Assembly (NCBI GenBank): GCA_031261385.1
Contig: JAISJS010000219.1
Location: forward strand, 1-5,973
From: Treponema sp.
GTDB taxonomy: Bacteria; Spirochaetota; Spirochaetia; Treponematales; Breznakiellaceae
DNA length: 5,973 nucleotides
Reading direction: 5' to 3'
Shown here: one piece after another, positions 5,803-5,973 of the stretch
How positions within the stretch are numbered: the first letter of the stretch is position 1
How the letters are laid out: each line of letters opens with the position of its first letter
Program-made: the position numbers and the translations under genes
Notes under the pieces: model-generated
The model's database searches: none
What the model was told of the DNA's origin: nothing
What the model saw: only the letters and a program-made list of their open reading frames with translations

Positions 5803-5973
5803 AGCCTGGCAACGTCCGGGGCCCTGACAACTTATCTTTAGCAGGCGCTTCCTCGGGGCCCACGCGACGGCAGCTTTACGGCGTCAACACGCTCCCTTGG
5901 GTCGCGTGCTATTGTTGCGCGCCTACTTTCCCACCAATGTCGGCTCCCGCTAAGGGGTGGGAAAGCCTGGTAT
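5794..5973. repeat. Structured repeat element, copy 2 (reaches the window edge)
   Basis: This is the second copy, offset from copy 1 by 217 nt at its left end and 220 nt at its right. Matching blocks are 5794-5826, 5855-5866, 5915-5935 and 5946-5965. The GGGGCCC pair (5818 and 5855) keeps exactly the 37-nt spacing seen in copy 1, although the 30 nt between them differ. The interior can pair CACGCGAC (5861-5868) with GTCGCGTG (5901-5908), or alternatively CACGC (5888-5892) with GCGTG (5904-5908). The closing inverted repeat is cut to 10 bp (5926-5935 with 5956-5965). After GGGAAAG it reads CCTGGTAT where copy 1 has TAGGCAGGGTAT. The true right boundary is not visible. Confidence 0.7.

Noticed and set aside
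5577..5973. CRISPR array
   Set aside because: There are only two long copies with diverged interiors; no short direct repeats with regular unique spacers are present.
5577..5973. Integron attC sites (known from some treponemes)
   Set aside because: The copies have inverted repeats but no GTTRRRY core at the right end (GTTGCCA fails), and no gene cassettes lie between them.
5429..5973. Small protein gene or tRNA in the region upstream of cheW
   Set aside because: No frame with a start, ribosome binding site and credible composition was found, and no cloverleaf with T-loop GTTCRA was seen.

Overview
The window reads as a chromosomal segment of a spirochaete, most likely a Treponema-type bacterium of mid GC content. 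The main clue is the gene order cheW, DegT-type aminotransferase, NAD kinase, recN, small helical protein of unknown function. From memory this matches the TP0439-TP0443 neighbourhood of Treponema pallidum (cheW, 'spsC', NAD kinase, recN, hypothetical); I could not check it by search. A free-living or gut treponeme would fit the base composition, but that is inference.

Layout: positions 1-5428 are almost solid coding sequence on the minus strand, transcribed from right to left. The order is cheW (4958-5428), a DegT/DnrJ/EryC1-fold protein (3860-4954), nadK (2957-3850), recN (1207-2964), an unknown 271-residue protein (392-1207) and the first 130 codons of an ABC exporter that runs off the left edge (1-390). 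Junctions are tight: gaps of 3, 9 and 1 nt, and overlaps of 8 and 1 nt. One translationally coupled operon is therefore likely, driven by a good sigma70-type promoter with an extended -10 at 5480-5508. The genes share no obvious pathway: chemotaxis coupling, a PLP-type enzyme, NADP supply, double-strand break repair and export. The grouping is probably historical or linked to growth control.

Positions 5429-5973 hold no credible gene. After the cheW leader and promoter comes a block with two diverged tandem copies of a roughly 180-bp structured element (5577-5759 and 5794-5973, the second reaching the window edge). They are separated by a perfect 17-bp inverted repeat. Each copy has invariant blocks around variable interiors that still look able to fold. 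One end carries an inverted repeat whose arms resemble the 3' part of 5S rRNA, and another block resembles the 5S rRNA 3' terminus. This block is the most unusual part of the window. It could be a mobile or MITE-like repeat, a set of scrambled 5S-derived fragments, or an undescribed structured RNA. The sequence alone does not decide between these.
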